Assembly (NCBI GenBank): GCA_947177935.1
Contig: CAMWWG010000055.1
Span: 1-6,375 of the forward strand
Source of the DNA: an uncultured Ruminococcus sp.
GTDB lineage: Bacteria; Bacillota; Clostridia; Oscillospirales; Ruminococcaceae
Direction: 5' to 3'
DNA length: 6,375 nt
In this document: one piece after another, positions 1 through 6,285 of the stretch
How the letters are laid out: each line of letters begins with the position of its first letter
Position numbering within the stretch: position 1 is the first letter of the stretch
Translations under genes and position numbers: made by a program
Notes under the pieces: generated by a model
What the model was told of the DNA's origin: nothing
The model's database searches: none
The model's input: the letters and a program-made list of their open reading frames with translations, nothing else

Positions 1-5
1 CTATA

Positions 6-34
6 ATTATATGCGATTTGGGCGCAAAAATCAA
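6..34 (-). promoter_or_regulatory. Candidate leftward sigma-A promoter leaving the window
   Basis: Read on the minus strand, TTGATT (29-34, four of six matches to TTGACA) is followed by a 17-bp spacer and a perfect TATAAT (6-11). Optimal spacing and a full -10 suggest a promoter for a divergently transcribed gene left of the window. The -10 sits in the palindrome TATAATTATA (2-11), so a plus-strand TATAAT (2-7) is also present, but its -35 would lie outside the window. The gene served cannot be seen. Confidence 0.5.
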
Positions 35-59
35 TTGGAAAATTAGCTGAATTTTCCAA
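35..59. repeat. Perfect 10-bp inverted repeat next to the leftward promoter
   Basis: TTGGAAAATT (35-44) and AATTTTCCAA (50-59) are perfect reverse complements separated by the 5-nt AGCTG. The dyad abuts the -35 hexamer of the leftward promoter, a position typical of a regulator binding site. It could instead be an RNA hairpin in a plus-strand transcript or a weak AT-rich terminator, but no long T run follows it directly on either strand. The role is inferred. Confidence 0.5.
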
Positions 60-101
60 GTCTGAGAATGATTTTTTGTCAAATACGACTGTATGCGTCC
101 G

Positions 102-115
102 GCGGACAGATCCGC
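102..115. other. Small GC-rich hairpin in the AT-rich spacer
   Basis: GCGGA (102-106) pairs with TCCGC (111-115) around the loop CAGA. It forms a GC-rich pocket in otherwise AT-rich DNA and is followed by ACTCAAATTTTT on the plus strand. This resembles a short, weak intrinsic terminator for plus-strand transcription entering from the left, but the stem is only 5 bp and the T run begins 7 nt after it. It may be chance. Confidence 0.25.
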
Positions 116-119
116 ACTC

Positions 120-172
120 AAATTTTTAAAATTATTTTTTAAATTATTTAAAAATTATTTTTAAAATTTTAT
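120..172. promoter_or_regulatory. 53-bp A/T-only tract upstream of ppk, possible UP element
   Basis: The tract contains no G or C and is built from alternating T and A runs. The unit ATTTTTAAAAT occurs at 122-132 and again at 157-167. A 9-bp dyad, TTTTTAAAT/ATTTAAAAA, lies at 136-154 around one central base. The tract ends about 11 bp before the ppk -35 region, a suitable place for an AT-rich UP element or intrinsically bent DNA. No protein site can be assigned, and AT-biased drift in a spacer could also produce it. Confidence 0.35.
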
Positions 173-183
173 CAAAAAACTAT

Positions 184-211
184 TTGCTTTTCTGGAATTC
201 TATGCTATAAT
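184..211 (+). promoter_or_regulatory. ppk promoter with extended -10
   Basis: A perfect TATAAT (206-211) is preceded by TGC (203-205), giving the full extended -10 motif TGnTATAAT. The -35 is weak: TTGCTT (184-189, 16-bp spacer) or TTTGCT (183-188, 17-bp spacer). Extended -10 promoters often tolerate a poor -35. Transcription would start near 218 and give a 5' leader of about 80 nt. The short dyad AATAAT-GAT-ATTATT (212-226) spans the expected start point and could be an operator, though it is low-complexity. Confidence 0.65.
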
Positions 212-284
212 AATAATGATATTATTTCAATTTTATATTTAAGATATATTATTATATCATTAATTTCATAAAATGAATTCAATC

Positions 285-291
285 AAAGGAG
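285..291 (+). promoter_or_regulatory. Ribosome binding site that fixes the ppk start
   Basis: AAAGGAG (285-291) lies 8 nt before the ATG at 300. An in-frame ATG at 273 would add nine residues, but it has no Shine-Dalgarno sequence and would translate through this one. The start at 300 is therefore preferred. Confidence 0.9.
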
Positions 292-299
292 ATCCTGCT

Positions 300-2441
300 A
301 TGATACAGCCTTATTACCAGAACAGAGAACTTTCCTGGATCGCATTTAATTCCAGGGTGCTCGAAGAAGCCGAAAGCGAACAGGTGCCATTACTGGAACA
401 ACTGAATTTTTCGGCAATTTATCAAAGCAATCTGGACGAATTCGTCCAGGTTAGAATCGGCACAATGCTTGACCGGATGAAGGAAACGCCCAAGGCGAAA
501 GATTCCCGTTCCGGGATGACGCCAAAACAACAGCTCAAAGCCATGCTCGGAGAAATTTCCGCTTTACTGCCACGCAAAGACCGGGCATATTTTGAAACCA
601 TGAAAAAGCTCGAATCCTATGGCATTCAGCACGTGACATTCTCAGACGCTACACCGGAAGAAAAAGAATTCCTGGAATTATATTTTAAGCGAGAAGTCAA
701 GCCGTTATTATCCCCGATTGTGATTGAAAAACGACAGCCGTTCCCGTTTCTCCGGAATAAAGAAATTTATGTTGCCGTTCATCTTGCCTCGAAAAACGGT
801 GTGAAACTCGGCGTAATCCCTGCCGGAAGCAGAACAGACAGAGTCATCCGGCTTGACAAAACAGGCAGATTTATTTTGCTGGAAGATATTATCCTGCATT
901 TTGCGCCCCAGGCATTCAAAAATTACAAAGTCCTGGATTCTGCGTTAATCCGGATCACCCGGAGCGGTGCCATCCGTTTTGACGGTTCTGCCGCCGACGA
1001 AGAAACGGATTTCCGGGATATTGTGGAAGATCTGATCCGCAAACGCAAGAAACGGGAACCGGTTCGTCTCCAGATGAACAGTATGCTGGATGAAGATGCT
1101 ATGGCATATTTATTAAAAAAGCTGAAACTCTCCCGAAAGCAACTATTTCTGGAAGAAACGCCCCTGGATCTGTCTTTTGTCTACAAAATCAGCGATCTGA
1201 TTACAGACCCGGAACGTGCCAGCGAATTAAAATATCCCGTTCAGAAACCGCAGAACAGACCGGATATTTCCGCACGGGAAAGCATGATGTCCCAGATTGC
1301 GGATCATGATCTGTTATTATCTTATCCGTATGAATCCATGTCGCCGTTCCTGAGACTGCTCAATGAAGCGTCTCTTGATCCGGACGTAATTTCGATTAAA
1401 ATCACACTTTACAGATTAGCATCCCACAGCCAGGTGATTGAGGCGCTCTGTCAGGCGGCGGAAAATGGCAAGGAAGTGCTTGTACTGGTAGAACTCCGTG
1501 CAAGATTCGACGAAGAGCATAACATTCGTTGTGCGGATCGTCTGGTAGATGCCGGATGCACGGTAATTTACGGACCTCACAACATGAAAGTCCATTCCAA
1601 ATTATTATTGATTACAAGAAAATCCGGCGGAACAATCCAGAATTTCACACAGATCGGAACAGGCAATTACAACGAAAAAACATCCAGATTATACACGGAT
1701 TTATCGCTCATGACCGCAAATCCGGAAATTGCGGAAGATGCCCGTCATGTCTTCGATGCACTTTCCACAGATTCTCTTGTAGAAGATACTAAACAGTTAC
1801 TGGTTGCACCGTTATGTCTGAAAAGCAGAATCCTTGCCATGCTGGATGAAGAAATCATTCACGCAAAGAACGGTGAAACTGCGTATTTCGGCGCAAAGAT
1901 CAATTCCATCAGCGATAGGGACATTATGGATAAACTCAGCGAGGCATCCCAGGCAGGCGTCCGGATAGAACTTGTTGTCCGGGGAATCTGTTGTCTGAAA
2001 CCGGGAATTCCGGGGTATACGGACAACATCCGGATTGTCAGCATTGTGGGGCGCTATCTGGAACACAGCCGGATCTACATTGCAGGTATCGGGGAACGTT
2101 CTCGGATCTACATCAGTTCTGCGGATTTCATGACAAGAAACACCGTGCATCGTGTGGAAGTGGCTGCGCCGATTTTAGATCCGGCGCTGAAAGTGCGGAT
2201 TTTAAGTTTCATGACGCTGTTCCAGTGTGACAATCAGAAAGCCCGTCTCGGACAGCCGGACGGCAGTTTCTGCCGGACAGCAGCACTGCCACTGACGAGC
2301 CTGATGGTAAACGCCCAGGAAGCGCAATATCTCCAGGCGGAAGAAGCTGCAAAAGATTCCCGGCTTCCGAAAAATACACAGAAAAATATACAGAAAAAAA
2401 CACCAAAAAGAACAAAATCCGGAAACCAAAGCAAAAATTAA
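300..2441 (+). CDS. ppk: Polyphosphate kinase 1 (PPK1)
   Basis: This 713-residue protein is a full-length PPK1, which reversibly transfers the ATP gamma-phosphate to a growing inorganic polyphosphate chain through a phosphohistidine. The start opens with the family hallmark NRELSWIAFNSRVL and has NLDEFVQVR near residue 52. By comparison with E. coli, the N and head domains cover about 1-315 and the two phospholipase-D-like domains about 316-690. LLLSYPYES, ITLYRL and ELRARFDEE mark the catalytic core. His432 (KVHSK) matches the phosphorylated E. coli His435, and His589 (YLEHSRIY) matches His592. The spacings of 19 and 157 residues equal those I recall for E. coli, yet the second conserved histidine (E. 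coli His454) is Gln451 in TQIGTGNYNEKT. The last 30 or so residues form a Lys-rich tail beyond the usual fold. It probably shares a transcript with the next gene. Identity is certain; full activity is inferred. Confidence 0.97.
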   Translation: MIQPYYQNRELSWIAFNSRVLEEAESEQVPLLEQLNFSAIYQSNLDEFVQVRIGTMLDRMKETPKAKDSRSGMTPKQQLKAMLGEISALLPRKDRAYFETMKKLESYGIQHVTFSDATPEEKEFLELYFKREVKPLLSPIVIEKRQPFPFLRNKEIYVAVHLASKNGVKLGVIPAGSRTDRVIRLDKTGRFILLEDIILHFAPQAFKNYKVLDSALIRITRSGAIRFDGSAADEETDFRDIVEDLIRKRKKREPVRLQMNSMLDEDAMAYLLKKLKLSRKQLFLEETPLDLSFVYKISDLITDPERASELKYPVQKPQNRPDISARESMMSQIADHDLLLSYPYESMSPFLRLLNEASLDPDVISIKITLYRLASHSQVIEALCQAAENGKEVLVLVELRARFDEEHNIRCADRLVDAGCTVIYGPHNMKVHSKLLLITRKSGGTIQNFTQIGTGNYNEKTSRLYTDLSLMTANPEIAEDARHVFDALSTDSLVEDTKQLLVAPLCLKSRILAMLDEEIIHAKNGETAYFGAKINSISDRDIMDKLSEASQAGVRIELVVRGICCLKPGIPGYTDNIRIVSIVGRYLEHSRIYIAGIGERSRIYISSADFMTRNTVHRVEVAAPILDPALKVRILSFMTLFQCDNQKARLGQPDGSFCRTAALPLTSLMVNAQEAQYLQAEEAAKDSRLPKNTQKNIQKKTPKRTKSGNQSKN

Positions 2442-2448
2442 TTCACAT

Positions 2449-2472
2449 AATTTTTAAAACAATTTTTAAAAT
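2449..2472. repeat. Tandem 12-bp AT-rich direct repeat between ppk and the AI-2E-family gene
   Basis: AATTTTTAAAAC (2449-2460) is followed directly by AATTTTTAAAAT (2461-2472), differing only in the last base. The same unit occurs twice in the tract upstream of ppk (122-132 and 157-167). A possible weak promoter overlaps it: TTCACA (2442-2447, five of six to consensus) with TAAAAT (2467-2472), but the 19-bp spacer is long. I see no terminator in this 57-bp gap, so read-through from ppk is likely. Confidence 0.4.
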
Positions 2473-2498
2473 AAATTTTAACAAGAAAGGGCAATTCT

Positions 2499-3947
2499 AT
2501 GCAGGAAACCAACGAAAGCACAAAGTCTGATCTGAATTCAGATTTCAATTTAACACCGGATTCCGGTTCTGAGAGCTGGAAACAGCAGGCGACCAAATCC
2601 CTCTGGATGTTTCTGACCATCGCCGCCGTGATCCTGTTCTATTATCTGATCCAGTATCTGGGAAGTATTTCCAGTTTTATTGCTATGATTCTCACCGGAA
2701 TCAGTCCTGTAATTTGGGGGCTGGCACTGGCATATCTTCTGGAACCAATTGCAAACTTCTGGGAACGCAATCTCCGTGCCTGGCGGATGCCGAAAAGTTC
2801 TGATCCAGAAAAAACTGCCAAGAGAGTCCACGTCGCCTCGGCAATTCTCATGGTGATTACAGCATTTGTGTTCATTGCATTGTTGTTATTGCTGATTGTG
2901 CCGGAAATTTCCAAAAGTATTTCCGGCGTCGTCAAGACGCTCCCGTCTCAGATGGAAAATTTTTTCGTCAGCCTGAGAAACCGGTCGTTTTTCGATAATT
3001 CCACGGCAATCGGCGCATTTGCCAATAATACGCTCCTGACGGCATTCCAGTCCACGGAAAAATGGCTTTCGGAACTTCCTTTCCAGGCGCAGAAATTAAT
3101 TAATTATTTCTACACCGGTGTCAAAAGCGTGTTCAACGTTGTCTATAATCTCGTCATTGGCATGATCCTGTCTATGTATATCACCATCGACAAGGAAAAA
3201 TTATTCCGGCAGATCCGCAAAATTACCTACAGCGTGTTCCCTGTAGAGACAGCCAATAAAATGCGGCGGATGCTCAAACGGGGCAATCACAAATTCAGTG
3301 CGGCAATCCGTGGAAAAGTTGTCGATTCTATGATTATCGGCGTCATCTGTTTTGTCCTGCTGTCGATTCTGAATCTTCTCCCCTGGTTTGCGTTCCCATA
3401 TCCGGTATTATTAGCCGTAGTTGTGGGCGTGACGAACGTCGTTCCGTTTTTTGGTCCATTTGTGGGCGGATTCATCACAGGTGTCCTGGTATTGTTTGAC
3501 AATCCCCGGATGGTCATTGCCTATGTGATCCTGATTGTCGTACTGCAGCAGTTTGATGCAAATTATCTTGATCCGCACATGGTGGGCGGCTCGATCGGAC
3601 TCAAGCCGTTCTGGTCAATTTCCGCCGTTCTTCTGGGAAGCACGGTTCTGGGCGTTCCTGGTTTTATCATCGGACCGCCGGTCGTGGCATTCATTTATGA
3701 AATTGTCAGCGAATGGACGGATGACAGACTCCGTGCAAAGCATCTGGAAACAGAGTTCAACATTCCTCCGGAAGAAGAACTGGAAGTATTTCTGGAAATC
3801 GATGATCCCTATGGGATTCAGAAGCAGAATGAAATTGAAAAGAAATTCAAGGCATTTCTGGAGAAACTTGGCAACAGGATAACCGGAAAAGCAAAAAAAT
3901 CGGGAAATCTGGAGAGCAGAAAAATAAAAATCAAAAAAAATAAATAA
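2499..3947 (+). CDS. AI-2E family transporter (PF01594 membrane permease)
   Basis: This 482-residue membrane protein belongs to the family once called UPF0118/PerM. A polar N-terminus of about 33 residues precedes hydrophobic segments near 35-54, 60-82, 113-135, 208-230, 275-293, 300-348 (probably two) and 372-400. Family signatures are the loop VTNVVPFFGPFVGG (311-324) and the C-terminal block NYLDPHMVGGSIGLKPFW (355-372), followed by a Gly-rich LGVPGFIIGPP turn. The soluble stretch between the third and fourth segments is typical. A charged tail of about 75 residues ends in KIKIKKNK. AAGAAAGGG (2483-2491) sits 7 nt before the ATG and supports the start. The family name derives from E. coli TqsA, an AI-2 exporter, while other members have been reported as Na+/H+ antiporters; the substrate here cannot be read from the sequence. 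It probably forms an operon with ppk, 57 bp upstream, and ends before a terminator. Confidence 0.93.
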   Translation: MQETNESTKSDLNSDFNLTPDSGSESWKQQATKSLWMFLTIAAVILFYYLIQYLGSISSFIAMILTGISPVIWGLALAYLLEPIANFWERNLRAWRMPKSSDPEKTAKRVHVASAILMVITAFVFIALLLLLIVPEISKSISGVVKTLPSQMENFFVSLRNRSFFDNSTAIGAFANNTLLTAFQSTEKWLSELPFQAQKLINYFYTGVKSVFNVVYNLVIGMILSMYITIDKEKLFRQIRKITYSVFPVETANKMRRMLKRGNHKFSAAIRGKVVDSMIIGVICFVLLSILNLLPWFAFPYPVLLAVVVGVTNVVPFFGPFVGGFITGVLVLFDNPRMVIAYVILIVVLQQFDANYLDPHMVGGSIGLKPFWSISAVLLGSTVLGVPGFIIGPPVVAFIYEIVSEWTDDRLRAKHLETEFNIPPEEELEVFLEIDDPYGIQKQNEIEKKFKAFLEKLGNRITGKAKKSGNLESRKIKIKKNK

Positions 3948-3950
3948 TTT

Positions 3951-4006
3951 AAATTAAAATTATTCCGACAGATCTGAATTTTTCTGATCTGCCGGAATTT
4001 TAATTT
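3951..4006. terminator. Bidirectional intrinsic terminator between convergent genes
   Basis: ATTCCGACAGATC (3962-3974) pairs with GATCTGCCGGAAT (3986-3998) around an 11-nt loop. The stem extends outward by nine A/T pairs (3951-3959 with 3998-4006) if TTA (3960-3962) bulges. A plus-strand transcript reads TTTTAATTTT through the 3' arm and a minus-strand transcript reads TTTTAATTT, so both have U-rich ends. In the plus-strand RNA A3968 faces C3992 as a mismatch; in the minus-strand RNA the same position is a G-U pair, so the hairpin should be stronger for the leftward operon. Confidence 0.8.
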
Positions 4007-4025
4007 TAAAATACTATGTAATTTT

Positions 4026-4832
4026 TCAGAAAATCACAGCGCCCCCCGGTGTCTCTACGGGTGCTACCCCCAGGAGATAATCCGTCCCCATCGTGTATTC
4101 CGTCAGCGCCTTGACTGTCGTCCCTGCGGCAAGTTCCGGCGTGTTGCTGTTCTGGCTTAAATGTCCTAATAATAGTCTGGTTGTTCCCGTCCGGATTAAA
4201 TAATCCGAAAAATCCGCACAGTCCTGATTGGACAGATGTCCATGATCCGAGCTGATTCTCTGTTTCAGATGATACGGATAATCCCCCTGCCATAACAAAT
4301 CCGGTTCATAGTTGGATTCTAATAGAATCATGTCACATCCCGTGAGAGCATCCCGGACTTCGGGCGTGACGATTCCCAGATCCGTGCAGACCGCACAATA
4401 CTTGTCATCCTCTGTATGAACCCGGTAACCGCAGCTGCCCGGTTCATCATGCATTGTCGGGAAAGCCCGGACTTCACAGTCACCGCAGACAACACCGGCA
4501 TCCGGATCTTTCCGGGGATCAATCCGGATTAATTCTGTGCCGGGAGAAAGATATTTATCTCCTGCATGACTGAGAAATTCCAGCGTTTCAGATGTCCCGT
4601 AAACCGGCACTTTCAATTTCTGGACAAGTGTTTTGAGTCCCTTGATGTGATCACTGTGTGTATGTGTCACAAAAATGCCCTGAATGCAGTCAGTTCTGAT
4701 GGCATTACAGGACAGGGCACTCAGGATTTTTTTACAGCTTGCGCCGGCATCAACCAGAATGCCGGCTTGGGAATTGCCAATATAAGATGCGTTCGCCTGG
4801 CTGGAGCTGAACAACGGATAAAATTTTGCCAT
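4026..4832 (-). CDS. MBL-fold metallo-hydrolase, YycJ/WalJ-like
   Basis: This 268-residue protein has the metallo-beta-lactamase fold. It opens with MAKFYPLFSSSQANASYIG and ILVDAG, then the metal motif HTHSDH (57-62: His57, His59, Asp61, His62) in GIFVTHTHSDHIKG. Further likely metal ligands are His128 (TMHDE), Asp151 (CTDLG) and His224 (LGHLS). ESNYEPDLL (172-180) and SDHGHLSNQD (195-204) are typical of Firmicutes YycJ/WalJ, which has been linked to the WalRK cell-wall regulon and to DNA exonuclease or repair activity; the substrate here is unknown. The Gly-Asn usual in the N-terminal loop is Ala-Asn. The open frame runs to 4937, but homology starts at the ATG at 4832; AGGAG (4846-4850) is 13 nt upstream, rather far, and I see no better in-frame start. 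It lies 37 bp after murA and is probably co-transcribed with it. Confidence 0.92.
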   Translation of the reverse strand: MAKFYPLFSSSQANASYIGNSQAGILVDAGASCKKILSALSCNAIRTDCIQGIFVTHTHSDHIKGLKTLVQKLKVPVYGTSETLEFLSHAGDKYLSPGTELIRIDPRKDPDAGVVCGDCEVRAFPTMHDEPGSCGYRVHTEDDKYCAVCTDLGIVTPEVRDALTGCDMILLESNYEPDLLWQGDYPYHLKQRISSDHGHLSNQDCADFSDYLIRTGTTRLLLGHLSQNSNTPELAAGTTVKALTEYTMGTDYLLGVAPVETPGGAVIF

Positions 4833-4869
4833 CCGGGAATCACGTCTCCTGATTTCAAAAATAATAATT

Positions 4870-6171
4870 TTAAATTTTCCGGATCTCTGCACCAATGCCA
4901 CGCAGTTTTGATGCAATGTCCGCATAACCACGTTCAATATGCTGAATTTCGCTGATTTCCGTCTGTCCCTCTGCCATCAGTCCGGCGATAATCATTGCCG
5001 CTCCGGCACGTAAATCACACGCATTGACGCAGGTGCCTTTCAATGGACTATTTCCACGGACAACAGCACCGTTCTGCGTGATGTCAATCACTGCACCCAT
5101 TTTCCGGAGTTCGTTGACATAACGGAAACGGTCTTCCCAGACATTTTCAATAATGCTGCTCTGTCCCTCTGCAATTGTCAGGAGCGTTGCCATCTGTGGC
5201 TGCATGTCCGTCGGATAACCCGGATAGGGCTCTGTCCGGATGTTCGTCGGTGTGAATGCCTGACCCGGCTTGACGGAAACACGTACCGCTTCTTCATCAT
5301 CCAATTCTTCGACCATCACACCACAGTCCCGGAGTTTCGCCGTAATTGCCTCCAGATGTTTCGGAATCACGCCACGGATCAAAACATTGCCTTTTGTGGC
5401 AGCAGCGGCGATCATGAATGTGCCGGCTTCAATCTGATCCGGAACGACAGAATAACGATATTCCACGGATTCTGAACCCTCTCCGGCGTTGCCGCTGAGT
5501 TTTTCCACACCCTGGATCTTAATCACGTCCGTGCCTGCACCCTTGATGTGTGCGCCCATGTAATTGAGAAAATTGGCAAGATCCACAATGTGTGGTTCTT
5601 TGGCAACATTCTCAATGATGGTGATCCCCGGCGCTTTCACAGCCGCAAGAATCGCATTCATTGTAGCCCCCACAGAAACCACATCCATGCTGATTGTTCC
5701 TCCGTGAAGCTGGTCTGCATGGAGCTGCACAATATCGGACTGCTGATCTTCAATCAACTGTCTTGCACCGAGGATCTCAAACGCTTTCAGATGCTGGTCA
5801 ATGGGTCTTGCGCCGAGGGGACAGCCGCCGGGCATGGCAGCACGGGCATTTCTGCATCTGCCTAATAATGCACCCAGAAAATAATAAGATGCCCGCATTT
5901 TTTTTGCTTCTTTGTAAGGCACGTAATAATCCGTCACGTTCCGGCAGGAAATCCAGAATGTATTCTTGCCAAGCGACCGGACTTCAGCGCCGAGTCCTCT
6001 GAGAATTTTCAGACAGATCCTGACATCACTGATGTCAGGAACATTTTCGATAACGCAGGGAACATCCAGCAGCAGGGTTGCCGGAAGAATAGCGACAACG
6101 GAATTTTTCGCACCGCTGACCGTAATTTCTCCTTTCAGCGGGTGACCGCCGTTAATGACAAATTTCTCCAA
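4870..6171 (-). CDS. murA: UDP-N-acetylglucosamine 1-carboxyvinyltransferase (MurA, MurAB/MurZ-like)
   Basis: MurA transfers enolpyruvate from PEP to UDP-GlcNAc in the cytoplasm, the first committed step of peptidoglycan synthesis and the target of fosfomycin. With a TTG start the product has 433 residues, the usual length, and begins (M)EKFVINGG like its homologs. Active-site residues are present: Lys22-Asn23 (GAKNS), Arg93 (MRAS), Cys117 in PGGCPLGARPID (the fosfomycin-target cysteine, E. coli Cys115), Arg122, Asp322 (PTDMQ), Arg349 and Asp386-Leu-Arg388. RASYYFLGALLG and DVVSVGATMN favour the MurAB/MurZ branch over MurAA. A perfect AGGAG (6180-6184) lies 8 nt before the TTG. Oddities are a roughly 10-residue insertion near 228-238 and Gln246 where PDRIEAGTF-type motifs have Arg. 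The frame is open for 46 codons upstream, but that stretch has no MurA homology. A second murA elsewhere in the genome is likely. Confidence 0.96.
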   Translation of the reverse strand: MEKFVINGGHPLKGEITVSGAKNSVVAILPATLLLDVPCVIENVPDISDVRICLKILRGLGAEVRSLGKNTFWISCRNVTDYYVPYKEAKKMRASYYFLGALLGRCRNARAAMPGGCPLGARPIDQHLKAFEILGARQLIEDQQSDIVQLHADQLHGGTISMDVVSVGATMNAILAAVKAPGITIIENVAKEPHIVDLANFLNYMGAHIKGAGTDVIKIQGVEKLSGNAGEGSESVEYRYSVVPDQIEAGTFMIAAAATKGNVLIRGVIPKHLEAITAKLRDCGVMVEELDDEEAVRVSVKPGQAFTPTNIRTEPYPGYPTDMQPQMATLLTIAEGQSSIIENVWEDRFRYVNELRKMGAVIDITQNGAVVRGNSPLKGTCVNACDLRAGAAMIIAGLMAEGQTEISEIQHIERGYADIASKLRGIGAEIRKI

Positions 6172-6177
6172 GTTCTT

Positions 6178-6186
6178 CTCTCCTCT
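6178..6186 (-). promoter_or_regulatory. Ribosome binding site that fixes the murA TTG start
   Basis: On the minus strand AGAGGAGAG ends shortly before TTG, with the core AGGAG (6180-6184) 8 nt from the codon. The alternative in-frame ATG at 6216 has only a weak GGA near it, and a TTG at 6309 has no spaced Shine-Dalgarno sequence. This site and the match of the following residues to MurA N-termini decide the start. Confidence 0.88.
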
Positions 6187-6227
6187 GTTCTGCGCCGCAG
6201 GATCAACAGGGCGCATGTGATTCCGGT

Positions 6228-6248
6228 CTGAATTCTGATAGAATTCAG
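6228..6248 (-). other. Perfect 8-bp hairpin in the murA leader
   Basis: CTGAATTC (6228-6235) and GAATTCAG (6241-6248) are perfect reverse complements around a 5-nt loop, about 57 nt upstream of the murA start codon. In leader RNA this forms a compact stem-loop. No U run follows, so it is not a terminator; it could stabilise the mRNA, bind a protein, or act as a DNA operator. The function is unknown. Confidence 0.4.
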
Positions 6249-6285
6249 GATCTGAAATTTTTTTCTGCTCAGCGAATCTGACAGC

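Noticed and set aside
11..46. Eleven-codon plus-strand frame at the left edge
   Set aside because: It is very short, lacks a ribosome binding site and overlaps the inverted repeat.
35..59. Inverted repeat as a standard intrinsic terminator
   Set aside because: The stem is mostly A/T and no T run follows immediately on either strand; an operator-like role fits its place better.
120..172. Replication origin or attachment site in the A/T-only tract
   Set aside because: No DnaA-box cluster, integrase gene or flanking duplication is visible.
273..299. ATG at 273 as the ppk start
   Set aside because: It has no Shine-Dalgarno sequence and would translate the ribosome binding site of the better start at 300.
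2202..2434. Overlapping minus-strand frames rich in Phe opposite the end of ppk
   Set aside because: They are the complement of the Lys-rich ppk tail, so the apparent hydrophobicity is an artefact.
2499..3947. Calling this a quorum-sensing AI-2 exporter
   Set aside because: The family name alone does not give the substrate, and no luxS or lsr-type genes are in the window.
4566..4955. 129-residue plus-strand open frame opposite the MBL gene and the end of murA
   Set aside because: It lies antisense to two well-supported genes, has no recognisable domain, and is best read as a shadow frame.
5548..6002. Two plus-strand open frames of about 100 residues opposite murA
   Set aside because: They overlap each other and conserved murA coding sequence, with no family features.
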